Part shown: positions 7,548 to 15,036 of the stretch, piece after piece
How positions within the stretch are numbered: the stretch's first letter is position 1
How the letters are laid out: every line of letters starts with the position of its first letter
Assembly (NCBI RefSeq): GCF_051961495.1
Contig: NZ_JBQCDF010000198.1
Span: 1 to 15,036, forward strand
Direction: 5' to 3'
DNA from: Cytophaga sp051961495
GTDB lineage: Bacteria; Bacteroidota; Bacteroidia; Cytophagales; Cytophagaceae
DNA: 15,036 bases
Notes under the pieces: generated by a model
Seen by the model: the letters and a program-made list of their open reading frames with translations, nothing else
Databases searched by the model: none
What the model was told of the DNA's origin: nothing
Program-made: the position numbers and the translations under genes

Positions 7548-7934
7548 GTGAAAACAATGTCTGCCGCCGCTTTGACCTATACAGATATCCAGATGAGCGC
7601 CTCGTTTGTTAATGGAAAAGCTTCCATAGAAGTGAAAAATTATTTTGATTCAAAATTGTCCTGGTCAAAAGATAAAACTTCGCTTCAACTGCTCGCGCAT
7701 GAACAATTACACTTTGATATTACAGAATTATATACGCGTATCATCCGGAAGAGATTGAATGAAATTGTAAGCGAACAAACAATCCGTGATGGTACAATTA
7801 ATTCCGAGTCGTCCAAATTGTTGAAAGAATGGCGGGCGTTTCAATTGAAGTATGATGAAGAAACAAATCATGGAGTTCTGTTGGATAAACAGAAAGCCTG
7901 GGAAACAAAAGTAGCAGGAATGCTTGCAAACTGA
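7548..7934 (+). CDS. Small putative zinc metalloprotease-like protein (HExxH, DUF922-like), N-terminus frameshifted
   Basis: The frame encodes a small protein whose HEQLHFDITE motif (H51, E52, H55 counted from GTG 7548) fits a zinc-binding HExxH site, with E60 a possible further ligand. I recognise it as the Bacteroidota family often labelled DUF922, some members of which are called secreted Zn-dependent proteases; activity is not established. GTG 7548 is only the first start-like codon. The family motif LTWNDFNGKP lies in the same frame just before it (from 7518), and the frame is open back to 7488, so the true protein is longer. The matching signal peptide sits in another frame at 7423. Without it, the product would stay in the cytoplasm or not be made. 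The histidine kinase gene begins 20 nt after the stop, which suggests cotranscription. Confidence 0.7.
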   Translation: MKTMSAAALTYTDIQMSASFVNGKASIEVKNYFDSKLSWSKDKTSLQLLAHEQLHFDITELYTRIIRKRLNEIVSEQTIRDGTINSESSKLLKEWRAFQLKYDEETNHGVLLDKQKAWETKVAGMLAN

Positions 7935-7954
7935 TTTCAACAAATATTTATTAC

Positions 7955-9874
7955 ATGAATTTCTGGCAGCAAACATATATTAAACGAGCTTTGAATGTTC
8001 ATACTGTTCTTGTTTTTTTATTCATTTTCTCATATGTATTTCCGGCTGCCGCTTTAGAACCTATACAGATAACGGATTCTACAGGTATTGTACATATTGA
8101 CAGTAGTTTTTCAAGGTTATGGAATCCAGTGAATAAAACAGAGCATCGCTTATCGACAAAATATTTCACAAATAAGAAAAAAGATTTTAGTTATTGGTAT
8201 ACGTTTAAAATTCATAATGCAACAGCGGAAAATATAAACTGGTATCTGGTTTCGTATAATTTTACCCTGAATGAAATTGATTTTGTAGAAGTTCAAAATG
8301 GCGTTGAAAAGATTACCACATTCAGAAATAATCAAAGTTTATATGATCGTTTGATCGAGCATAAGCAGCCGGTATTCAGCGTCAGTATTAAGCCCAATGA
8401 AACAAAGCAATATTTTATCCGCCTGAAGAATAGTTCTTCTTTTTATTATGAGTTTGCACTTTATTCTTCAGAAAAATTCGCTTCGTCGTTTTTAAAAGAA
8501 AACTTAGAGTTCGGTCTCTTTTACGGGTTCATGCTTTTTGTATTGATCTATAATATTTTTTATTACACGATCCTGAAAGAAAAAGTAGTTTTATATTATT
8601 GTTTATTTATTCTTTCACAGATCATTCATATGGCTTACCGGGATGGTACCGGATTCTTTTTAACCCCATATTATACGGAATATTCAGAGATCTTTAAAAA
8701 TATAGCGCGTACTGCCTTGGCCGTATTTTTATTGTTGTATACATATTATTATTTCAAAGCATCGCTGAACAAAAGAATATTCAAGCTGGTTAAAGCAGTT
8801 ATTTTCCTGCGGCTTATTTACGCTGTTGTAATGTATCAGGATAATACTCTTATGACGTTTCATTTTGAATTGTTTGCATTGTTGTTTTGTTCTGCAGTCG
8901 CTATTTATTCATATAAGAAGAATAATTCTGATTCAAAATTCATGATTGTAGGATTGGTGCTTTTGACAATATCTTATATCATTTATTATTTATCTGTTGT
9001 TGCATTCAGCAGTATAAGCGGTTTCGGATTTTTTGCCTTGTACTATGGAATTGCCTGTGAAAGTATTTTTATGACACTGGCTCTTACCGAACGTTTCAAG
9101 CGGATCAAGCTTGAGAATACCTTGACGATACAAATGAATAACAAACTGGAATTGGAAGTACAGCGAAGAACTTACCAGATCGAAGAAAAAAATAAACAGT
9201 TGGAAGAAAAGTCAGAAGAACTGAATTTGTTTTTATACAGTGCTTCTCATGATCTGAGAGGCCCGCTACGTACTATTGACGGCTTATGTAATCTGGGCCT
9301 GACAGATGATGCAAGTGATAAAAAACAATTGTTTGAATTGATAAAAAAGAAGTTGTCGAATCTGGAATCAAATATTTCCGATTTAAACTCCGTTACAAAA
9401 ATTCAAAACCAGATATTACCGCAGTCAGAAATTAATTTTGATTTGATTCATGCCAATATTGTTGAGCGCTTTGTAAGCACAACCGGCTTGCAGCATGTTG
9501 AGATTGTTTATCAGAATCTGCTTGATAAACCGTTTGAGTCAGATAATTTTTCGATCAAATCCATCTACCAGAATATATTCGAAAATGCATTAAAGTACCG
9601 AGACAGAAAAAGAAATCTGCATGTAGAAATCCGCATTGAAGAGTTGGACAATAATATCCGGATCAGTTTTAAAGACAATGGTCTGGGCATACCGGAATCT
9701 ATCTTGCCAAAGATCTTTAATATGTTTTACCGTGGGAATACAGAATCCAAGGACGATACCGGTTTAGGCTTGTACATTGTAAAGAAGGCCGTTGTTAAAC
9801 TGGGCGGCACCATTGATGTAAGCAGTAAAGTAGGTGAGGGGACTGAATTTATTATTATACTTCCGCGGGTTTAA
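7955..9874 (+). CDS. Membrane sensor histidine kinase with 7TMR-DISM input domains
   Basis: This 639-residue inner-membrane kinase probably senses an extracytoplasmic ligand and passes phosphate to a response regulator. Residues 1-34 look like a signal peptide ending in PAAA. About 40-175 is a periplasmic beta-rich DISMED2-like domain, a fold linked to carbohydrate binding in related receptors. About 182-378 is a seven-helix 7TMR-DISM membrane domain, followed by a coiled coil (about 385-425). The H-box is SASHDLRGPLRTIDG, with phospho-accepting H432. The ATPase domain has N540 and N544 (NIFENALKYRD), D574 in DNGLGIP and the G2 box GLGLYIVKKAV (603-613). All the kinase boxes look intact. There is no receiver domain and no response regulator gene nearby, so it is an orphan kinase here. 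It follows the HExxH gene by 20 nt. Its ligand is unknown. Confidence 0.93.
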   Translation: MNFWQQTYIKRALNVHTVLVFLFIFSYVFPAAALEPIQITDSTGIVHIDSSFSRLWNPVNKTEHRLSTKYFTNKKKDFSYWYTFKIHNATAENINWYLVSYNFTLNEIDFVEVQNGVEKITTFRNNQSLYDRLIEHKQPVFSVSIKPNETKQYFIRLKNSSSFYYEFALYSSEKFASSFLKENLEFGLFYGFMLFVLIYNIFYYTILKEKVVLYYCLFILSQIIHMAYRDGTGFFLTPYYTEYSEIFKNIARTALAVFLLLYTYYYFKASLNKRIFKLVKAVIFLRLIYAVVMYQDNTLMTFHFELFALLFCSAVAIYSYKKNNSDSKFMIVGLVLLTISYIIYYLSVVAFSSISGFGFFALYYGIACESIFMTLALTERFKRIKLENTLTIQMNNKLELEVQRRTYQIEEKNKQLEEKSEELNLFLYSASHDLRGPLRTIDGLCNLGLTDDASDKKQLFELIKKKLSNLESNISDLNSVTKIQNQILPQSEINFDLIHANIVERFVSTTGLQHVEIVYQNLLDKPFESDNFSIKSIYQNIFENALKYRDRKRNLHVEIRIEELDNNIRISFKDNGLGIPESILPKIFNMFYRGNTESKDDTGLGLYIVKKAVVKLGGTIDVSSKVGEGTEFIIILPRV

Positions 9875-9879
9875 CGGAA

Positions 9880-10260
9880 TTATATTTCCTCCAAATAAAT
9901 CATTCTGGAAGTACCTAAGGCTTCAAATTCAACGGTTAAACAATTTGTTTTCCCAGACATTTTATCACACTGTGCGCCGGGCGTGAGGTAATAGTAAAAG
10001 ATTTTTTTTCCACGTTCGCTGTACGATACGCGGTTGGCTTTTCCCAGTGTATGAAAGAAAAAAGCATCCGTTTTATCCAGTAATTCATCTTTACGTTGCT
10101 CAATTACAGGGATTAGAGATTTTCTGTATCCATCGCAACCTTTATAATCTTTTTTCCAGTCTGATGTTTTGATCCAGCTGATTTCGTTTCTGTTACAGGA
10201 TACAAGCAGGCTTGCAGCACTTATTGCCAGCAGGAGGTAAAATTTCTTAGTTTTCCACAT
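9880..10260 (-). CDS. Small lipoprotein of unknown function
   Basis: This 126-residue protein starts with a lipoprotein signal peptide: charged MWKTKK, a hydrophobic stretch and the lipobox LLVSC, with C22 as the lipidated residue. N-R-N-E follows the cysteine; with no clear Bacteroidota export signal (S-D-D/E-rich) after it, I cannot say which membrane or face it occupies. The mature part has two further cysteines in KGCDGYRKS and PGAQCDK that could form a disulfide, and a stretch HTLGKANRV that resembles the 'LGkPdr' pattern of BamE/SmpA-like small lipoproteins. That likeness is weak and I do not assign a role. The gene converges on the histidine kinase gene, with 5 nt between stop codons and no terminator hairpin visible, so the transcripts probably overlap. 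It diverges from parC across 63 nt. Confidence 0.8.
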   Translation of the reverse strand: MWKTKKFYLLLAISAASLLVSCNRNEISWIKTSDWKKDYKGCDGYRKSLIPVIEQRKDELLDKTDAFFFHTLGKANRVSYSERGKKIFYYYLTPGAQCDKMSGKTNCLTVEFEALGTSRMIYLEEI

Positions 10261-10323
10261 GAGATAGATTCGAAAGTTATAATTGAGTAAATTTAGTATT
10301 CGATTTAAGGTATTTCCAAAGAA

Positions 10324-12903
10324 ATGGCAAAAGATATTACTAATAATTCATCCGAAGATCAATCTGAAAACGAACACATACATGATGTAGTGCATGTTAA
10401 CGGTTTATATGAAAACTGGTTTTTGGAATATGCGTCTTACGTTATTCTGGAACGTGCGGTTCCACATATTAACGATGGATTAAAACCTGTTCAACGAAGA
10501 ATCCTTCATGCGATGAAAGTGATGGATGACGGCAGGTTTAATAAGATTGCCAATGTCATTGGATCTACCATGCAGTATCACCCACATGGTGATGCATCCA
10601 TCGGAGATGCCATCGTAAACATGGGGCAGAAAGACCTGCTGATCGAACCACAGGGAAACTGGGGGGATATCCGTACCGGAGATAGTGCTGCTGCTCCGCG
10701 ATACATTGAAGGACGTTTATCCAAATTTGCGTTGGATGTTGTGTTCAATGAAGATACTACCGAATGGCAGGCATCCTATGACGGTCGTAAAAAAGAGCCG
10801 ATTACATTGCCCGTTAAATTTCCATTGCTGCTTGCACAGGGTGTTGAAGGTATCGCAGTAGGTTTGTCGACTAAAGTATTACCGCACAACTTCTGTGAGC
10901 TGATCGAAGCTTCTATTGCTGTTCTTAAAAATAAGAAATTTGAAATCTATCCGGATTTTGCAACCGGAGGATTTATTGATGTTACCAATTACAATGAAGG
11001 TCAGAAAGGAAGCCGTGTGCGCGTGCGTGCGCGTATTGAAGAACTTGATAAAAAGACCCTGGTCATCAAAGATATTCCATTCGGAACAACTACCACTTCA
11101 CTGATTGAATCCATTGTCAAAGCTAATGACACAGGAAAGATTAAAATCAAGAAAGTCGTTGATAACACAGCTAAGGAAGTTGAGATTCAGGTACAATTGC
11201 TTCCGGGTACAGATCCGGGTATTACCATTGATGCCTTGTATGCCTTTACGGAATGCGAAAGTTCTATTTCTCCCAATGCTTGTGTGATTGTTGATGAAAA
11301 GCCAAGCTTCCTGAGCGTGCATGAAATTCTGCGTATCTGCACACGCCAGACAGTAGATTTACTAAGACAGGAACTGGAGATCCGCAGAAATGAATTGCAG
11401 GAGAAAATTTTATTTTCTTCCCTTGAAAAAATATTCATCGAAAACAGAATATACCGTAAAATTGAGGATTGCGAAACCTGGGAAGATGTTCTTCTGACCA
11501 TTGACAAAGGTTTGAATCCATATAAAAAGCAGTTCTACAGAACCATTACCACAGACGATATTGTCCGTTTAACGGAGATCCGGATCAAGCGCATCTCAAA
11601 ATTTGATTCATTCAAAGCCGATGAATTGATGCGTGGTTATTCCAATGAGCTTGCAAAAGTTGAACACAACCTGGCTAATATCATTGATTACTCTATCGCT
11701 TACTATGCTGAACTATTGAAAAAATATGGTAAAGGCAGAGAGCGTAAAACAGAGATCAAAACATTTGATGTGATCAATGCAACGGTTGTTGCAGCAAACA
11801 ACCAGAAACTATACATCAATCGGGCTGAAGGCTTTATCGGCTTTGGTTTGAAAAAGGATGAATATGTTTGCGACTGTTCGGATATCGATGATGTAATCGT
11901 TTTCCGTCGTGATGGAATTTGTGTCGTTAAAAAGATTGGAGAAAAAGTGTTCGTTGGAAAAGATATTTTATACGCAGGTATTTTCAGAAAAGGAGATGAG
12001 CGTATGGTATACAACCTGATCTCCCTGGATGGCGCCAGTGGTAATACCATGGTGAAACGCTTCAATGTACTTGGTGTTACCCGTGAAAAAGAATATCCAC
12101 TGGTTAAAGCGAATAAAGCATCAAAGATATTATACTTTTCAGCGAATCCGAATGGAGAAGCTGAAACGGTTACTGTTACGCTGACACCTTCGACAAAAGC
12201 GAAAATCAAAGTCTTTGATTTTGATTTCAGCGAAGTGGAAATTAAAGGAAGAGATACACAAGGAAATATCCTTACTAAATATCCGGTTAAAAAAATCGCC
12301 TTTAAAACAGCAGGGGAATCAACACTTTCCGGAACTGAAATCTGGTATGATGATACCGTAGGTCGTTTAAATACCGACAGTAAAGGTAAATTGATTGGTA
12401 CCTTCTCACCGGAAGAAAAAATTCTGGCTATTTATAAAGACGGCAATTATGAAGTTACAGGCTTTGAGCTGACCAACCGTTATGATGCTGATCAGCTGCT
12501 TTTCATAGAAAAGTACAATCCTGAAAGCATTATTTCAGCCTTGTATCTGGATGTTCCGTCTAAAACATATTACATTAAGCGATTCAAACTGGAGACAACA
12601 ACTGTCAGCAAACGTTTTGCATTTATTCCGGAAGGAAAAGGTAATCATGTATTGTTTGTTTCAACCGATAACAAGCCTAAAATCAAGATTGATTTTGCAA
12701 AAGGCAAATATGTGACAAACCCTACCATGATTGTTTCCATGGATGAGTTTTCAGAAGTAAAAGGTTGGAAATCAATAGGAAGCAAGCTCGGAACAAATAA
12801 AATCAACTCTATATCCCGCCTGGAAGCAAAAACTGCTGTGGATAAATCGAAAAAGGACGATGGATACGCCGCGGGATCTACAATTGAATTGAATTTTAAT
12901 TAG
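10324..12903 (+). CDS. parC: DNA topoisomerase IV subunit A (ParC)
   Basis: The A subunit of this type IIA topoisomerase cuts and rejoins DNA and, with ParE, unlinks daughter chromosomes. The N-terminal half has the 5Y-CAP fold: DGLKPVQRRILHAM, the YHPHGDASIGDAIV quinolone-region motif, and the catalytic tyrosine Y127 in APRYIEGRLS. The C-terminal part (from about residue 500) is a beta-pinwheel with several blade-like repeats. The gyrase-specific GyrA box (QRRGGKG) is absent, which favours ParC over GyrA; the motif HGDASIGDA and the 859-residue length fit Bacteroidota ParC. The residue matching E. coli GyrA Ser83 is A91, while D95 matches Asp87. ATG 10324 gives a short acidic extension before the conserved core. 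No parE lies in the window. The gene appears to have its own transcript, though I found no consensus promoter in the 63-nt gap upstream. Confidence 0.93.
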   Translation: MAKDITNNSSEDQSENEHIHDVVHVNGLYENWFLEYASYVILERAVPHINDGLKPVQRRILHAMKVMDDGRFNKIANVIGSTMQYHPHGDASIGDAIVNMGQKDLLIEPQGNWGDIRTGDSAAAPRYIEGRLSKFALDVVFNEDTTEWQASYDGRKKEPITLPVKFPLLLAQGVEGIAVGLSTKVLPHNFCELIEASIAVLKNKKFEIYPDFATGGFIDVTNYNEGQKGSRVRVRARIEELDKKTLVIKDIPFGTTTTSLIESIVKANDTGKIKIKKVVDNTAKEVEIQVQLLPGTDPGITIDALYAFTECESSISPNACVIVDEKPSFLSVHEILRICTRQTVDLLRQELEIRRNELQEKILFSSLEKIFIENRIYRKIEDCETWEDVLLTIDKGLNPYKKQFYRTITTDDIVRLTEIRIKRISKFDSFKADELMRGYSNELAKVEHNLANIIDYSIAYYAELLKKYGKGRERKTEIKTFDVINATVVAANNQKLYINRAEGFIGFGLKKDEYVCDCSDIDDVIVFRRDGICVVKKIGEKVFVGKDILYAGIFRKGDERMVYNLISLDGASGNTMVKRFNVLGVTREKEYPLVKANKASKILYFSANPNGEAETVTVTLTPSTKAKIKVFDFDFSEVEIKGRDTQGNILTKYPVKKIAFKTAGESTLSGTEIWYDDTVGRLNTDSKGKLIGTFSPEEKILAIYKDGNYEVTGFELTNRYDADQLLFIEKYNPESIISALYLDVPSKTYYIKRFKLETTTVSKRFAFIPEGKGNHVLFVSTDNKPKIKIDFAKGKYVTNPTMIVSMDEFSEVKGWKSIGSKLGTNKINSISRLEAKTAVDKSKKDDGYAAGSTIELNFN

Positions 12904-12962
12904 TAAATCATAGTTAATACTAAACCTTTAAAAAAGGTAACCGTATAACTGGATATACTAAC

Positions 12963-13382
12963 TTGAGCGAGAAAAGTATGAAAATAGAAGAAAAAATCAA
13001 TACCAGATTAACGCAATTAGGTTATGTACCCCAAACAGCCGCTATTGCTTTCGATATTTTCCTTAAAAGCCTTAAACCTGAGGAAACTATTCTGTATTTT
13101 TTGGAAGGTTCTATTAAGAATACGATTGGATTCATTGTTACCACAGACCAGCGCGTGTACTATGTAGGAATAGGCAGGCACGGCGATCCGTTTATTGAAA
13201 GTTTGAAATATAGTGAGATAACCGGAATCACCGTAAGAGAAGAAACATTACTGCCATCTTCGGAAATCACTGTGCATACAACGTCGAAGTTCAACGACAT
13301 TAAGGTCAAAGGCTGCGACGCGCATAATGCCGCTGAGTACAAGGAATTAATTGATCTGTTAACAAATAGGCCCAAAGATTAA
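12963..13382 (+). CDS. Bacterial PH-domain-like small protein
   Basis: This cytoplasmic protein of 139 residues (134 if ATG 12978 is used) resembles the YokE-like bacterial PH domain. A short helical N-terminus (to about residue 40) precedes a beta-barrel-like run: ILYFLEGSIKNTIGFIVTTD, then QRVYYVGIGRHGDPFIESL, then alternating strands with SEITGITVRE, closed by a C-terminal helix (AAEYKELIDLL). The pattern 'T-D-Q-R-V-Y-Y-V' is typical of that family. There is no signal peptide or membrane segment. The longest frame starts at TTG 12963, but ATG 12978 is five codons in and is the more likely start. It follows parC by about 60-75 nt with no strong terminator between, so some cotranscription is possible. 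The role is unknown. Confidence 0.75.
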   Translation: MSEKSMKIEEKINTRLTQLGYVPQTAAIAFDIFLKSLKPEETILYFLEGSIKNTIGFIVTTDQRVYYVGIGRHGDPFIESLKYSEITGITVREETLLPSSEITVHTTSKFNDIKVKGCDAHNAAEYKELIDLLTNRPKD

Positions 13383-13394
13383 TTGCGTTTTATG

Positions 13395-13454
13395 ATTGAA
13401 TGAGCCCTTTTTTTTCTAATTTTATGTAACTCTGTATAAAATTAGTCATTCAAT
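13395..13454. repeat. Long imperfect inverted repeat before the DUF5686 gene
   Basis: ATTGAATGA (13395-13403) matches TCATTCAAT (13446-13454), and CTAATTTTAT (13416-13425) matches ATAAAATTAG (13436-13445). Together they form a 19-bp stem with a 10-nt loop and a 12-nt bulge (GCCC and eight T) on the left side only. It ends 11 nt before the probable TTG start. It could be a leader RNA structure, a terminator for the PH gene or a protein site. Confidence 0.6.
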
Positions 13455-13465
13455 AGAAATTCAAG

Positions 13466-15036
13466 TTGGCAGATATATTTTTCAAGGCATTGTTTAAGAG
13501 GATATCTAAACTAAAAAAACATCTGTTTAGCGATCACTTAGAATGTTTTTATAAAAAGTATTTTTTTGTTACCCTCTTGCTGTTTTCTTTTTGTTATCCG
13601 GATCTGTTTGCGCAAAGCATTACAGTTAAAGGAACCGTGCAGGACTCTCTATCCAAAGATTCAATCCCTTTTGCGACCATCTACATCAAAGGTACAGCTT
13701 TTGGTACAGCATCCTATGATGACGGGACCTTTGAATTAGAGCTGCCTTCTTACCAAGATTCATTATGGGTTAGCAGCATGGGGTATGCAACCAAAGTTAT
13801 ACCATTACCCAGAAATAAATCTACAATTGTATTGACTGTTCTTCTCAGTGAAGAATTTACCGGAGAAGAAATTGTCATTACTCCGCGTGAAAATCCTGCT
13901 TATCGTATTTTACGGTCTGTGGTTGATCATAAAAGTGCAAACGATAAACGTAAGCTCAGCGGCTATGAATATGAAACGTATAACCGCACAGAGATTTATG
14001 TGAACAATATCAGCGACGAACTGCGTGAAAAGAAAATTATGCAGCAGGTTGCCGGCGTGCTCGACAGTATGAAAGGACTGCAGGATGCTGACGGTAAACC
14101 GATGATTCCGGTGTTGATGTCTGAAACTGTTTCTGATTATTATTACAGAACCAATCCAACGGTATCCAAAGAAGTCATAAAAGCCGTAAAGGTTGAAGGT
14201 ATAGGTATGGATGATGGGAGTCTGCTGTCACAGGTATTGGGTTCAACATTCCAGGAATATAATTTTTATCAAAATTATCTGAACATTCTTGGCAAGGATT
14301 TTATTTCACCGATCAGTGATAGCTGGCATATTTTCTATGAATATGAATTGATCGATAGCATGTACATTGATTCCCTGTGGTGTTATGAAATCAATTTCAA
14401 GCCACGTCAGGAAAAGGATCTGGCCTTTACCGGCACCATGTGGATTGCTGATAGCACTTTTGCCTTGCGTAAAATTGATGCATCTATATCCAGAGAAGCA
14501 AACCTGAATTACATAGATAAGATTTTCTTTAAACAGGATTTGCTCCAGACCTCAGAAGGAGCATGGTTGCCATCGTCCCTTCATATTACGCTTGACTTGC
14601 AGGATCTCGGTAAACAAGTCCCTAGTATGGTGGCTACTTTTTACTCCAACATTCAGGATCCGGTTGTCAATAAACCAAGAGCTAATTCTTTTTTTGATCA
14701 GCGTATAGAAGTAAAGGAAGATGCGCAGGAGCGTGATGAAGCCTTCTGGAATACAATCTATCAGGATACAACAAGAAAAACAGATCCAATGGTGTACAAA
14801 ATGATTGATACACTCCGCAACCTGCCTATTATTAAAAGTTATATCGAGATACTGGATATAGCAATCAATGGATATAAAAAAGTGGGTAAGGTTGATATCG
14901 GTCCGTACCTGACCTGCTATTCATACAATAACATTGAAGGCAACCGTTTTCAGTTGGGCTTCAGAACCAATACGGACTTCAGCAAGAAAGTAATATTGAA
15001 AGGTTTTGTAGGATATGGTGCCAGAGACAATCGTTT
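13466..15036 (+). CDS. DUF5686 / CarboxypepD_reg-like domain outer-membrane protein, 3' end missing
   Basis: The frame is open from after the TAG at 13454-13456 to the window edge, giving 523 codons and no stop. No ATG precedes the signal peptide, so TTG 13466 (then MADIFFKALFKR) is the best start; TTG 13490 is an alternative. Either gives an unusually long basic region before the hydrophobic core YFFVTLLLFSF (from residue 32), with likely cleavage near FAQ (48-50). About 52-130 is a CarboxypepD_reg-like beta sandwich (ITVKGTVQDSLSKDSIPFAT). From N143 (ENPAYRILRSVVDHK) begins the DUF5686 region, which in known family members ends in an outer-membrane beta barrel; strands such as FQLGFRTNTDF near the edge fit its beginning. 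Unlike SusC/RagA it shows no TonB plug sequence in what is visible. Function is not established; an envelope transport or assembly role is inference. Confidence 0.85.
   Translation, partial: MADIFFKALFKRISKLKKHLFSDHLECFYKKYFFVTLLLFSFCYPDLFAQSITVKGTVQDSLSKDSIPFATIYIKGTAFGTASYDDGTFELELPSYQDSLWVSSMGYATKVIPLPRNKSTIVLTVLLSEEFTGEEIVITPRENPAYRILRSVVDHKSANDKRKLSGYEYETYNRTEIYVNNISDELREKKIMQQVAGVLDSMKGLQDADGKPMIPVLMSETVSDYYYRTNPTVSKEVIKAVKVEGIGMDDGSLLSQVLGSTFQEYNFYQNYLNILGKDFISPISDSWHIFYEYELIDSMYIDSLWCYEINFKPRQEKDLAFTGTMWIADSTFALRKIDASISREANLNYIDKIFFKQDLLQTSEGAWLPSSLHITLDLQDLGKQVPSMVATFYSNIQDPVVNKPRANSFFDQRIEVKEDAQERDEAFWNTIYQDTTRKTDPMVYKMIDTLRNLPIIKSYIEILDIAINGYKKVGKVDIGPYLTCYSYNNIEGNRFQLGFRTNTDFSKKVILKGFVGYGARDNR

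Noticed and set aside
10261..10323. A promoter pair in the gap between the lipoprotein and parC genes
   Set aside because: Only weak partial matches to TAnnTTTG occur on either strand, with no correctly spaced TTG.
11187..12209. Antisense open frames within parC, up to 168 codons
   Set aside because: They are shadows of a conserved gene on the other strand, and their translations look low in complexity and lack any motif.
12924..12938. Hairpin ACCTTT-AAA-AAAGGT after parC
   Set aside because: The stem is only 6 bp and AT-rich, and no T-tract follows it, so it is not a convincing terminator.

Overview
The window looks like chromosome from a gliding member of the Bacteroidota, most like Cytophaga; C. 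hutchinsonii is a guess I could not check. The evidence is a type IX secretion (T9SS) 'gliding motility-associated' C-terminal domain, a 7TMR-DISM histidine kinase, a DUF5686-type outer-membrane protein, AT-rich spacers, weak Shine-Dalgarno sites and one good Bacteroidota-type promoter (TTG, then TAnnTTTG). I see no tRNA, rRNA, insertion sequence, CRISPR array or phage gene.

Bases 1-3053 hold housekeeping genes. The 3' part of a D-3-phosphoglycerate dehydrogenase gene (serA-like) comes first. A greA-HIT gene pair follows, with only 6 nt between the two genes, behind a short leader that carries two hairpins. A perfect 13-bp bidirectional terminator separates this pair from a convergent class III aminotransferase gene.

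Bases 3054-7242 hold an AT-rich 391-bp regulatory gap with a cluster of nested palindromes, then a 1247-residue secreted protein. That protein has a signal peptide, a helical N-terminal region, a jelly-roll-like domain, ten cysteine-paired Ig-like modules and a type B T9SS sorting domain. A strong terminator closes the gene.

Bases 7423-9874 hold a small secreted HExxH protein whose signal peptide and catalytic domain lie in different frames, then, 20 nt downstream, a membrane histidine kinase with a DISM sensor. A small lipoprotein gene converges on the kinase gene and ends 5 nt from it.

Bases 10324-15036 hold topoisomerase IV subunit A (parC), a small bacterial PH-domain-like protein, and the 5' part of a DUF5686 / CarboxypepD_reg-like outer-membrane protein. 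The last gene starts at TTG, and a long imperfect inverted repeat lies just before it.

The genes do not form one obvious new pathway. The surface-related genes (T9SS adhesin, HExxH protein, DISM kinase, lipoprotein, DUF5686 protein) suggest envelope work, but any functional link among them is inference. The observations most worth checking are the frameshifted HExxH gene, the terminator-like hairpin at the start of the greA transcript, the palindrome cluster before the adhesin, and the inverted repeat before the DUF5686 gene.
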